Shown here: positions 16,372 through 22,783 of the stretch, one piece after another
How the letters are laid out: every line of letters starts with the position of its first letter
Numbering within the stretch: the stretch's first letter is position 1
IMG/VR virus record: IMGVR_UViG_3300027857_000485
Location: 1 to 62,156 of that record
DNA: 62,156 bases
Direction: 5' to 3' (one strand)
From: a virus
Program-made: the position numbers and the translations under genes
The notes under the pieces: generated by a model
Told to the model about the DNA's origin: nothing
What the model saw: only the letters and a program-made list of their open reading frames with translations
The model's database searches: none

Positions 16372-16794
16372 CTATTGCAGAGCGCGCAGCGTCGCCGTCA
16401 GAACTTCCAGTTTCTGATCGGGCAACGTTTTCAGTAGGTCAAGCAGTCCTTTTTCCCGTTCCGTAAGGAAGGGGCCATCCCCGACCAGCTCAGAAATGGC
16501 CTGCAGCTTCTGATCGGGCAGCTGGTTGAGCAATCTCAGCATCTCCATTTCCTTGTCAGAGAACATCTGCCCTTCGCCCAGGATCAGCGAAAGAGGCACA
16601 TTCTCAGCTGCGGCGAGCATATCCAGCTTGTCCAGCGTGATCGTCGAATCGGGATTGGTCAGGAAATTGCGAAGGGTGCCTTCGGACACGCCGGCGCGAC
16701 GCGACCACTCCGTTGCGCTAAAGCTCGGATCTTCAGCTTTGCGGCTATCGATATAGGCCCTCAGAGCGGCCTTCCTGTTTTGAACCATGCTCAT
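16372..16794 (-). CDS. Phage repressor (CI-like, no peptidase domain)
   Basis: 140 residues with an N-terminal XRE-type helix-turn-helix (FSATEWSRRAGVSEGTLRNFLTNPDSTITLDKLDMLAAA). The C terminus has two similar segments, LLNQLPDQKLQAISEL and LLKTLPDQKLEVLTATL, a likely dimerisation repeat. There is no S24/LexA-type autocleavage domain, so induction is unlikely to work by classical RecA-stimulated self-cleavage. It is divergent from the Cro-like gene across the operator cluster. The start is 16794 or the Met two codons later; no clear ribosome-binding site. Confidence 0.8.
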   Translation of the reverse strand: MSMVQNRKAALRAYIDSRKAEDPSFSATEWSRRAGVSEGTLRNFLTNPDSTITLDKLDMLAAAENVPLSLILGEGQMFSDKEMEMLRLLNQLPDQKLQAISELVGDGPFLTEREKGLLDLLKTLPDQKLEVLTATLRALQ

Positions 16795-16813
16795 GTGACA
16801 AAAGTAAAATCCT

Positions 16814-16878
16814 GCGTAGATTTTTACGATAGTAAAGTTTTACGATCATATGCTTGACATAACCGTAAAACTTTACGA
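16814..16878. promoter_or_regulatory. Right operator cluster (OR1, OR2, OR3)
   Basis: OR1 at 16863-16878 is CCGTAAAACTTTACGA; OR2 at 16830-16845 is TAGTAAAGTTTTACGA; OR3 at 16814-16829 is GCGTAGATTTTTACGA. OR1 overlaps the rightward promoter spacer; OR3 is nearest the repressor gene. OR1 and OR2 are 33 bases apart, as are OL1 and OL2. OR2 and OR3 abut. Confidence 0.75.
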
Positions 16879-16882
16879 CGAT
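16854..16882 (+). promoter_or_regulatory. Rightward early promoter (PR-like)
   Basis: TTGACA at 16854-16859, a 17-base spacer holding OR1, and GACGAT at 16877-16882. The gap between the -35 hexamer and the operator is 3 bases, the same as on the left. The predicted start site falls at or next to the ATG at 16888, implying a leaderless or near-leaderless mRNA. Confidence 0.6.
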
Positions 16883-16887
16883 AGGGA

Positions 16888-17112
16888 ATGCTTATCGTCG
16901 ATCTCTCCATAGAGCGCATCCGCGCATACCGCCGATATCTCGGCATGAACGTCTCGGAGTTCGCCCGCCATCTGGGCGTCTACGAGGCCCTGATCCGCCA
17001 CATGGACAAGCCGAACTGGAGCCCGACCGCCGACACGCTGCGGCGCCTAGAGCGGCCCATTCCTGACGACTTCATGCCGCCCGGCGTCAAGATCGAGAGG
17101 GAGGCCGCGTAA
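16888..17112 (+). CDS. Cro-like helix-turn-helix protein
   Basis: 74 residues. The segment IRAYRRYLGMNVSEFARHLGVYEALIRHMDKPNWSPTADTLRRLE is a compact XRE/Cro helix-turn-helix. First gene of the rightward early transcript and divergent from the repressor. The only purine-rich sequence before the ATG is GGGA at minimal spacing, consistent with leaderless initiation. Confidence 0.78.
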   Translation: MLIVDLSIERIRAYRRYLGMNVSEFARHLGVYEALIRHMDKPNWSPTADTLRRLERPIPDDFMPPGVKIEREAA

Positions 17113-17231
17113 TGCTGTCTCGCCCGCGCCTTTTGAAGCATATGTCCCCGAGTTCAATGAGCGCGGGGATCGCGGGCATCTTTTTTAACGAATGCCGCGA
17201 TCCCGCGGGGCTCTCGGCGAGGTGTCTGTGA
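17112..17231 (+). CDS. Small ORF after cro
   Basis: 39 residues. A strong AGGGAGG lies about 8 bases before its ATG, which overlaps the cro stop, and its TGA overlaps the next ATG as TGATG. The sequence itself (MLSRPRLLKHMSPSS...) has no recognisable fold and is read through the hairpin at 17162-17207; it may serve to couple translation rather than to make a useful protein. Confidence 0.45.
   Translation: MLSRPRLLKHMSPSSMSAGIAGIFFNECRDPAGLSARCL
17162..17207 (+). other. Long imperfect hairpin downstream of cro
   Basis: 17162-17179 pairs with 17192-17207 over 16 bp with two bulged G residues; the loop contains a T6 run. A smaller CGCG...CGCG hairpin followed by the T run could form instead, so the element could switch between a terminator-like and a longer structure. 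Confidence 0.5.
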
Positions 17232-17875
17232 TGGCTGTGCCGACGATTCGCCGATACGGCACGAATACGTTGAGCGGCGAACGCGGAATCCACCTCCGCG
17301 CCGCTCGCAATGCCATCGCCCCTTCGGCTTTCACCGCCGGTCGCATTGCCTTTCTTCCGCGTCGCCATGTCGAACTCTCCGCATCGTTGATCCATGAGCG
17401 GAAAGCTACCCCGCAGAGCTCGGAACTGTCGTTCACCCTGGGAGGAACTTCGGTTCCTCTGACGGAGGCCGACATCGACGAAATCTTCCTGCCGGTGCTG
17501 CGCGAGCTGCCGGTGAAGGCGCTGGCCGCCATGACCGGCCTGTCCGAGCGCGCGATCGTGAAGCTGCGCAATCGGGACGGGCGCCCGAGCCTCGCCACCG
17601 CGCTCAACCTGGCGCTGGCCGACGCCGCCACCATGACGCGGCTCGAAAGCCGCCTTCGCGGGCGCAGCGCGCTTCTGAAGCAACAGATCGCGCAGACCGA
17701 TCTCGAAATTGCGCTGCTCCAAGCCAAGCGAAAGGAATTGCTCGATGCGTCGCGTCATGGCCGCCCGGATCAGCGGGGCACTCCTTTGGCTGAGCGTCAG
17801 GTTCAACCGGGCATCCGATCGGCTGAACGCCTGGGCGGACTGGTGGCTCGACTGGGGCGCGGAGTGACGAAATGA
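17231..17875 (+). CDS. Early regulatory protein with helix-turn-helix and coiled coil
   Basis: 214 residues from the ATG at 17231 (GAGG 8 bases upstream). The N-terminal 70 residues are of low complexity. A helix-turn-helix lies in LPVKALAAMTGLSERAIVKLRNRDGRPSL, followed by a coiled coil (ALLKQQIAQTDLEIALLQAKRKELLD). The last 43 codons overlap another gene in a different frame and show poorer codon use, so the C terminus may be non-conserved. Confidence 0.6.
   Translation: MAVPTIRRYGTNTLSGERGIHLRAARNAIAPSAFTAGRIAFLPRRHVELSASLIHERKATPQSSELSFTLGGTSVPLTEADIDEIFLPVLRELPVKALAAMTGLSERAIVKLRNRDGRPSLATALNLALADAATMTRLESRLRGRSALLKQQIAQTDLEIALLQAKRKELLDASRHGRPDQRGTPLAERQVQPGIRSAERLGGLVARLGRGVTK
17745..17867 (+). 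CDS. Small protein nested in the end of the preceding gene
   Basis: 40 residues, frame different from the overlapping gene. AAAGGA precedes the ATG by about 9 bases and third codon positions are GC-rich, unlike the overlapping frame. The sequence has a hydrophobic ISGALLWLSVRF stretch and a Trp-rich end (AWADWWLDWGAE), a style of small phage protein seen near GNAT or replication genes. Function unknown. Confidence 0.55.
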   Translation: MRRVMAARISGALLWLSVRFNRASDRLNAWADWWLDWGAE

Positions 17876-18339
17876 AGATCGGCGCCGCCCAGATCCGCGA
17901 GGCCCGCGGCCAGGACTTCATCCAGGCCGCCCATCTGATCTCCGACGCGCACCGCGCCGCCGGCACGCTCGATGAGCATTACGAGCCTTGGGCCGTCGAG
18001 GGCCGGCTGAGCGACCTGCGCATTGCCAAGGGCATCCTGCTGGTCGCCGACATCGAAGGCGGCATCGTCGCCTGCGGCGGCATCGTTCCCGCCAGCTTCG
18101 CGCGCCATACCTGGACACTCTGCCTGGGCGCGACCCGTCCCGATCTGCAGGGCCACGGCCTCGGCCACCAACTGGTGACACGCCGCCTCGACATCGCCGC
18201 CCGCGAAGGTGCTGGCATCGTGCTGGTCAGCAGCGTCAACCCGGCGCGCTGGGCGCGGTACGGCTTCAAGCAGCAGTTCGTCAACCCGGTGACTGGCGCG
18301 CATCTGATGGCGCTCCGGTTCGATAATGGGAGGCATTGA
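17872..18339 (+). CDS. GNAT family N-acetyltransferase
   Basis: 155 residues. The acetyl-CoA loop is visible in TRPDLQGHGLGHQLVTRRLD (Q-x-x-G-x-G), followed by a strand with VLVSSVNPARWARYGFKQQF, the typical motif B. A single-domain GNAT; the substrate is unknown and could be a host protein or a small molecule. It overlaps its upstream neighbour (ATGA) and the next gene begins at its stop codon. Confidence 0.82.
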   Translation: MKIGAAQIREARGQDFIQAAHLISDAHRAAGTLDEHYEPWAVEGRLSDLRIAKGILLVADIEGGIVACGGIVPASFARHTWTLCLGATRPDLQGHGLGHQLVTRRLDIAAREGAGIVLVSSVNPARWARYGFKQQFVNPVTGAHLMALRFDNGRH

Positions 18340-18746
18340 TGACGGTCTCGACCCTTCCGCCCTTCGATAACAAGCCGGCCGTGGCCATTCGCATGCTGAT
18401 GGCCGATGCCATTCCGCAGCGCGCCGCCGACGGCAAGTTCGCCAAACGCAAACACCTGGAGCGCGATTGCCTGCACGAGATGATGCGCCGACAGATCGCC
18501 GCGCCCGCCGCCGAGCGCACCACCCCGGAACCGCAGAAACCCGCCGTCGCCCAGGCCGTGGAGCGTCGTTTCGTCACCGCCCCCAAGAAGCGCCGCAGCG
18601 TCGCCGCCGTCGGACGCGCCGCGTGCGTCATCGTCGGCGTTGCCAGCATCGTCGCGGGTCTTGCGATCGATGGCGCGGCATTCGGTGCCCTGGCCAGCCT
18701 GCCCGTGCCGAAGCTGCTGGCGACCGCGCTGGGGAGGGGGATCTGA
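18339..18746 (+). CDS. Hypothetical protein with C-terminal hydrophobic segment
   Basis: 135 residues from the ATG at 18339 (GGGAGG upstream). The first 90 residues are basic and helical; residues 92-125 (AACVIVGVASIVAGLAIDGAAFGAL) could form one membrane span. Function unknown. Confidence 0.6.
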   Translation: MTVSTLPPFDNKPAVAIRMLMADAIPQRAADGKFAKRKHLERDCLHEMMRRQIAAPAAERTTPEPQKPAVAQAVERRFVTAPKKRRSVAAVGRAACVIVGVASIVAGLAIDGAAFGALASLPVPKLLATALGRGI

Positions 18747-19154
18747 TGAAGCTCGACCTCGACGAATTTTCCCTGACCGGCAATCCGCGCCTTCGTATCG
18801 CACTGCTGCAAGAACTCCTCGGCCACACCAGCGACACGCGCCTGGCGCTCGAAGTCGCTCGCGAGGCCGAAAGCTGGATCAACGGCAAGGTCGAGTCCGC
18901 CGCAGAAATGATCACGCCGAACCTGCTGATCGAGATCGTGCGCCCGCTGGTGGCGGAGCTGGTCTGCCAGCATCTGGGGGCGCTGGCCGACAAGGAAAGC
19001 GTATCGGCGTCCAAAGAGCCCATCGTCATATCGGTGATGGACGGCGCTGAAAGGGCGGGCGAAGCGGGTTCGATCGCAGGTATATCTGATACCGTTCATA
19101 CCCATGCAGCCGCGCCGCGTGACTGCGCGCGCGAGCCCCAGACACCCCCCCCCC
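18746..19154 (+). CDS. N-terminal part of a gene interrupted at a C10 tract
   Basis: From the ATG at 18746 (GGGGAGGGGG upstream) this frame codes well for about 135 residues: MKLDLDEFSLTGNPRLRIAL at the start, then a helical LLIEIVRPLVAELVCQHLG. At 19145-19154 there are ten consecutive C. After the tract this frame loses coding character but stays open to 19672, while another frame becomes clearly coding. One C fewer would join them into a single protein of about 388 residues. Confidence 0.55.
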
Positions 19155-19913
19155 GATTCCGAAGGTGCTTCGGCGCAACCGCATCTGTCGAAAGCCCCTC
19201 CCGGACCAGCGCCGGAAGCCGCCAATTTCCTGCGCCGCCACGACGCCACTATCAAGGATATGGCGAATTCGGGATCGACCTACGAGGCAATCGCCGATGC
19301 CACCGGCCTTTCTTCCGGTTATGTGCGGATGCGCGCCAAGGAGCTCGGCTGTTCGCTGCGCGCGTCAGGACCAGCCAAAGGGACCCTCTGCCGTCCCGAG
19401 CCAACGGCGGCGCCCCAACCCTCCGCCGATTCCAAGGAAGGTCTTTCGGGTTCGCACCTTCGCGCTTTGATCGAGCTGAAAAAGCTTGGCGGCGCCGTGT
19501 TCTCGGCCGCCGATCTCAAACGGATCATGCCGGGCTGCGATGCTGCGGCGAATGCGATTCTTTCCGCTCTGTGCCGGGCGAAACACATCGAGCGCGTCGA
19601 TTTCGGCCGCTACCAGATCCCGGGCGCCAAGGGCTTCGATGCCAAGTCGAGCGAGGCGCAGGACATGATTGAGCGCCATATCGCCAGCAAGGGCGTTTCG
19701 ACCCAGCCGGACTTCGGCGACAAGACCATCAACGAGCTCTATTCGGCGCTCATCATTCGCGGCCACAGTCTCTGCAAGACCGCCAACAAGAAGTTCTTCC
19801 TGGGCGACGGCTACAAGCAAATGAGCCGGGCCGACACGATTACCTGGATGCGCGAGATCATCGCCCGTGAGCGCCCCGTGAAGGAAATCGCCGGTGCGAG
19901 GGGAGCGGCCTGA
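19104..19913 (+). CDS. HTH / winged-helix protein downstream of the C10 tract
   Basis: 269 residues if read from the ATG at 19104, which has no ribosome-binding site; more likely the C-terminal part of the 18746 gene. It has one helix-turn-helix (GSTYEAIADATGLSSGYVRMRAKELG) and a second winged-helix-like segment (LKKLGGAVFSAADLKRIMPGCDAAANAILSAL). Its C terminus is helical and basic. Probably a DNA-binding early protein. Confidence 0.7.
   Translation: MQPRRVTARASPRHPPPDSEGASAQPHLSKAPPGPAPEAANFLRRHDATIKDMANSGSTYEAIADATGLSSGYVRMRAKELGCSLRASGPAKGTLCRPEPTAAPQPSADSKEGLSGSHLRALIELKKLGGAVFSAADLKRIMPGCDAAANAILSALCRAKHIERVDFGRYQIPGAKGFDAKSSEAQDMIERHIASKGVSTQPDFGDKTINELYSALIIRGHSLCKTANKKFFLGDGYKQMSRADTITWMREIIARERPVKEIAGARGAA
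19145..19154. repeat. Poly-C tract of ten bases at a frame switch
   Basis: Ten C residues in a row inside a coding region, exactly where coding potential moves from one frame to another. A change of one C restores a fused gene. It could be a phase-variable tract, a programmed slip, or an assembly error. Confidence 0.8.
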
Positions 19914-20110
19914 TGCCCGCCATCGATCCCGTCAGCGAAGTCTTCGTGATCGCCGCCGCCGTCATGGTGCTGCTTCTGGCCTTGGTCTGCGCCGGCATGG
20001 CCTTCACCGACTGGCTCACTCGCCGGCGGCATTACCGCGATGTCGAGCGCTGCATCATCGCGGCCCGCAAGGAAGCCGGCCAGATCGGGAGGCATGAATG
20101 CTTGTACTGA
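19913..20110 (+). CDS. Small membrane protein
   Basis: 65 residues with one strong membrane span near residues 9-30 (VFVIAAAVMVLLLALVCAGMA) and a basic cytoplasmic tail (TRRRHYRDVERC). Starts at the stop of the preceding gene (TGATG). Role unknown. Confidence 0.65.
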   Translation: MPAIDPVSEVFVIAAAVMVLLLALVCAGMAFTDWLTRRRHYRDVERCIIAARKEAGQIGRHECLY

Positions 20111-20340
20111 CATTCACCGCCTGCCTGCTGGCCAATTCCAGCGCCTGCCGCACCGTCGAGCTTCAGCCCGTCGCCATCTATGACCTCGGCTTCGGCAAGC
20201 AGATCGAGCGGCCCATGACCATGGCGCAGTGCCAAATGGGACAGGCGGAATTCCCGATCGCGCAATGGCTGGCCGACAACCCCGGTCATCAGCGCATCGG
20301 CGGATGGACCTGCGACAGCAGGCCGAAGAAGGAGATTTGA
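20098..20340 (+). CDS. Small exported protein
   Basis: 80 residues with a short signal-like N terminus (MLVLTFTACLLANSSA). Four cysteines and the segment MTMAQCQMGQAEFPIAQWLADNPGHQRIGGWTC suggest disulfide bonding in the periplasm; similar small proteins with this C-terminal GWTC pattern occur in phages. Overlaps the previous gene by 13 bases. Confidence 0.65.
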   Translation: MLVLTFTACLLANSSACRTVELQPVAIYDLGFGKQIERPMTMAQCQMGQAEFPIAQWLADNPGHQRIGGWTCDSRPKKEI

Positions 20341-20380
20341 CGAGAAGCGCCGAGCCCGTGCGGAAGCGGGCGAAAGCGCG

Positions 20381-20416
20381 GGGGTGCCGGCAGGTGTGAG
20401 AAGCGGCCGGCACCCC
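20381..20416 (+). other. Strong hairpin before the tRNA genes
   Basis: GGGGTGCCGGC (20381-20391) pairs perfectly with GCCGGCACCCC (20406-20416), 11 bp with a 14-base loop, ending 10 bases before the first tRNA. There is no T run; it may mark RNA processing upstream of the tRNAs. Confidence 0.5.
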
Positions 20417-20425
20417 TCCGAGAAA

Positions 20426-20501
20426 GGGCCGATAGCTCAGTTGGGAGAGCGCTCGCTTTGCAAGCCTGAGGTCGCCGGTTCGATCCCGGCTCGGTCCACC
20501 A
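20426..20501 (+). tRNA. tRNA-Ala (TGC)
   Basis: 76 bases including encoded CCA. Acceptor GGGCCGA pairs with TCGGTCC (one G-U); D stem GCTC/GAGC; T stem GCCGG/CCGGC; anticodon TGC at 20459-20461. The anticodon stem CTCGC/GCCTG has two mismatches (T-T and C-C), which is unusual and may weaken it. Confidence 0.8.
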
Positions 20502-20506
20502 AGGTT

Positions 20507-20583
20507 CGGGATTTAGCGCAGCCAGGTAGCGCGCCGCATTTGGGATGCAGAGGTCGCCGGTTCGAATCCGGCAATCCAGACCA
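20507..20583 (+). tRNA. tRNA-Pro (TGG)
   Basis: 77 bases including CCA. C1-G72 and D stem GCGC/GCGC are typical of tRNA-Pro; anticodon TGG at 20541-20543; T stem GCCGG/CCGGC. There is one mismatch in the acceptor stem (G2-A71) and one in the anticodon stem (C-A). A second CCA follows directly. Confidence 0.8.
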
Positions 20584-20667
20584 CCATCACCCAGCCCCAG
20601 ATCCGGCCTGAAAACCGGACTGGGGCCTCGGCATCAGCAGACCAACCCCGCTTCGGAGGGCCACCCC

Positions 20668-21537
20668 ATGACCGACAATGTGCATGTTTTCAACGACGCC
20701 CAGCTGACCCCGGCGCAGAAGGCCTATTTCGCCGAACGCTACGCCATCGAATGCGAGATCGACGATCTCAAGGCCGAACACATCGCGCCGCTGAACGAGG
20801 ATCTGAAGGCCCTCAAGGGTAAGTTCAAGGCCGAGTCCGGCATCGACCTCAAGGTCAGCAACGCGCTGTACGCCCTCTACAAGCTGGACCGCAGCGCGTC
20901 GCGCCTGCTGGAGAAAGAGGACGAGGAGAAGCGCCGCGACGATCTGGAACGCTGCGCCGGCGCCCTGGCCAAGGGCATGCAGCTCGATTGGTTTTCGGAG
21001 GAGGCGTTCAAAGCGTCCAAGCGCCGCGCCGCAGAGCCCGATCCGATGTTGGAGGAAGAGCCCGGTCCCCAGATCGACGATGAGGGCGAGACCGGCCATT
21101 GCGACGACGAAGAGCGCGCGCCGGCCGGGCCTGCCGAATTGACCTTCGCCAGCGCTGAGCGGGAAGAAGGCGACCCCATGCTCGAAGATACCGCGCAGGC
21201 CTGGGAAGATGGCGCCGCGGCCGATCAGGGCAACGCGGAACACCTCGACCAGGGCGGTCACATCTTCGCCGAGGGCAAGGAAGCTGGGCGGGCCGGGATG
21301 CTTTCCGAGGACAACCCCTATGAAGCCAGCGAAGGCGGCGAGCTCTGGGAGCGCGGCCGGGCGATGGGCTTCAAGCAGTTCCTCGACGCCGAAGCCAAGG
21401 CGGTCGCCGATGACCATGAGGCCGAGGAGGGCGAGGGCGCCGAGGTCGTCAATCTGTTCGGTGATGACGACGGCGTCGAGATACCGGCTGGCGAGGCGCT
21501 TGGCGCCGAACGTCCGGCTTTCCCGGCCGCCATCTGA
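20668..21537 (+). CDS. Acidic hypothetical phage protein
   Basis: 289 residues from the ATG at 20668, with CGGAGGG upstream. The N-terminal 90 residues form a coiled coil-like region (AERYAIECEIDDLKAEHIAPLNEDLKALKGKF), the rest is very acidic and Ala/Gly-rich, and it has a conserved-looking RAMGFKQFLDAEAKA segment near the C terminus. Position before the RusA genes suggests a replication or recombination accessory role; unproven. Confidence 0.68.
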   Translation: MTDNVHVFNDAQLTPAQKAYFAERYAIECEIDDLKAEHIAPLNEDLKALKGKFKAESGIDLKVSNALYALYKLDRSASRLLEKEDEEKRRDDLERCAGALAKGMQLDWFSEEAFKASKRRAAEPDPMLEEEPGPQIDDEGETGHCDDEERAPAGPAELTFASAEREEGDPMLEDTAQAWEDGAAADQGNAEHLDQGGHIFAEGKEAGRAGMLSEDNPYEASEGGELWERGRAMGFKQFLDAEAKAVADDHEAEEGEGAEVVNLFGDDDGVEIPAGEALGAERPAFPAAI

Positions 21538-21549
21538 GGCGTTCGGGTG

Positions 21550-21930
21550 ATGGGGGAGAGACGCGCGCAGCAGCACCGGTTCGTCATCCTGGGCGAACCG
21601 GCCTCGAAGGCGAACAGCCGCAAGCTGGTGCTGATCGGTGGAAAGCCGCGCTTCATCAAGAGCAAGAAGGCGCTGGATTGGCTGAAGCAAGCCGACAAGC
21701 AGGTAAGGCGCCTGCCGGTGCTTCTGTCCGGCCCGCTGGTGATCTATTGCCGGATTTTCTACGCCTCGCAGCGCCCCGACCTCGACCCGTCGCTGATCTT
21801 CGATTTCCTGCAGGAGCGCGTCTACGAAAACGACCGGCAGCTGCGCGAACAGCATCTCTACCACGCGATCGACCGGGAAAATCCCAGGACCGAGATCGTC
21901 ATCGAGGCTTTTGAACCATGTCTGATTTGA
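21550..21930 (+). CDS. RusA-like Holliday junction resolvase
   Basis: 126 residues from the ATG at 21550 (a GTG one codon earlier is possible). FVILGEPASKANSRKLV is the typical RusA opening; RPDLDPSLIFDFLQERVYENDRQL holds the metal-binding acidic residues, followed by the HAIDRENPRTEIVIE end. It would cut branched phage DNA before packaging. It overlaps the next gene, a second RusA-like protein, by 13 bases. Confidence 0.87.
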   Translation: MGERRAQQHRFVILGEPASKANSRKLVLIGGKPRFIKSKKALDWLKQADKQVRRLPVLLSGPLVIYCRIFYASQRPDLDPSLIFDFLQERVYENDRQLREQHLYHAIDRENPRTEIVIEAFEPCLI

Positions 21931-22661
21931 TCAAAGCAGTTGGCTCGGCAAAGAGCGATGTGCGGCGCGCCCTTGCTGTTTCTCGGCTGCTTAATAGCTC
22001 GGCCGCATGGCTGAGCATGGTGGTCTTTGACGGCGAGCCGCGCACCAAGGCCGCGGCATATCGAGAACATCATGCGCCTGAAGCTGCAGCACTCAAAAAG
22101 CGGCTGTCGCAATGTTTTCCTAAGCCTGTGCAGGGAAACATCGCCGTTGGCTGCATATTCTTTCGGTCGGACCATCACCGGGTCGACTCCGACAATATGA
22201 TGAAGCAGGTTCTCGATTCTGCGACGGGCATCTGCTGGAACGACGATTGCCAAGTCACCGCGCAGCTTGGGTTGGTCGAGTTTGATCCTGATCGGCCGCG
22301 CACGGTGATCCTGATCGGCCCGCATTCCAGCTCCATGAACCGCGGGATCAGGACCAAAAATTGCGCAGCATGCGGCGTGGAGTTCGTGCCGGCATATTTC
22401 AACCGTCGATATTGCTCCGACGAATGCTCCGGCACCCGTTACGGCAAGCTTCTCCAGACCGTCGCCTGCGCCTACTGCGGACAAGTGTTTCGCCGCAAGC
22501 GACAGGCGCAGCGACACTGTTCCTCGGCATGTCAGGTTGCGGCTCTTGCGACCAATAAGCGTGCCATGGCGAAGCCGTTGCCACGCTGCCAATCCTGCGG
22601 CGCCGAACTAAGCCGGCATGGTTATGCAAAATGCCGCGCCTGCTGGAGGGCCGGCAAATGA
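21918..22661 (+). CDS. Second RusA-like nuclease fused to zinc knuckles
   Basis: 247 residues. The first 135 residues are RusA-like: FDGEPRTKAAAYREHH, then D90/D92 in RVDSDNMMKQVLD and D109/D110 in CWNDDCQVTAQLGLVEF. The remaining 100 residues carry three cysteine clusters: C149/C152 with C166/C170, C184/C187 with C201/C205, and C224/C227 with C239/C242. Such an array probably targets the nuclease to branched DNA. The acidic residues appear intact. Confidence 0.8.
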   Translation: MSDLIKAVGSAKSDVRRALAVSRLLNSSAAWLSMVVFDGEPRTKAAAYREHHAPEAAALKKRLSQCFPKPVQGNIAVGCIFFRSDHHRVDSDNMMKQVLDSATGICWNDDCQVTAQLGLVEFDPDRPRTVILIGPHSSSMNRGIRTKNCAACGVEFVPAYFNRRYCSDECSGTRYGKLLQTVACAYCGQVFRRKRQAQRHCSSACQVAALATNKRAMAKPLPRCQSCGAELSRHGYAKCRACWRAGK

Positions 22662-22783
22662 TCGTCTACACCGACGACGCCCTGATCATCGAACTTCGAG
22701 CCCGGAAGGTTTACGGCGAGACCCCGAAGACCATCGTCGAGGTCTGGCTGGAGGCCGAGCGGGCGAAGGCGAGGGCGGCATGA
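22658..22783 (+). CDS. Small hypothetical protein
   Basis: 41 residues between two genes, with 4-base overlaps at both ends (ATGA). MIVYTDDALIIELRARKVY then a helix VEVWLEAERAKARAA; possibly a small helix-turn-helix (TPKTIVEVWL). Codon use is consistent with coding. Confidence 0.6.
   Translation: MIVYTDDALIIELRARKVYGETPKTIVEVWLEAERAKARAA

Noticed and set aside
16258-16466. Rightward small ORF overlapping the end of the repressor
   Set aside because: The stretch IEIILRMRQLEPNRRDVIERMISSIAERA looks faintly protein-like, but it is antisense to the repressor C terminus and lacks a ribosome-binding site.
18746-19672. Full-length reading of the frame past the C10 tract
   Set aside because: After 19154 the frame gives an Arg-rich sequence with poor codon use, while the other frame has clear helix-turn-helix motifs.
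20587-21864. 425-codon ORF opposite the acidic protein and RusA genes
   Set aside because: Leu/Val/Gly-rich shadow of the real genes on the other strand; no ribosome-binding site or recognisable motif.
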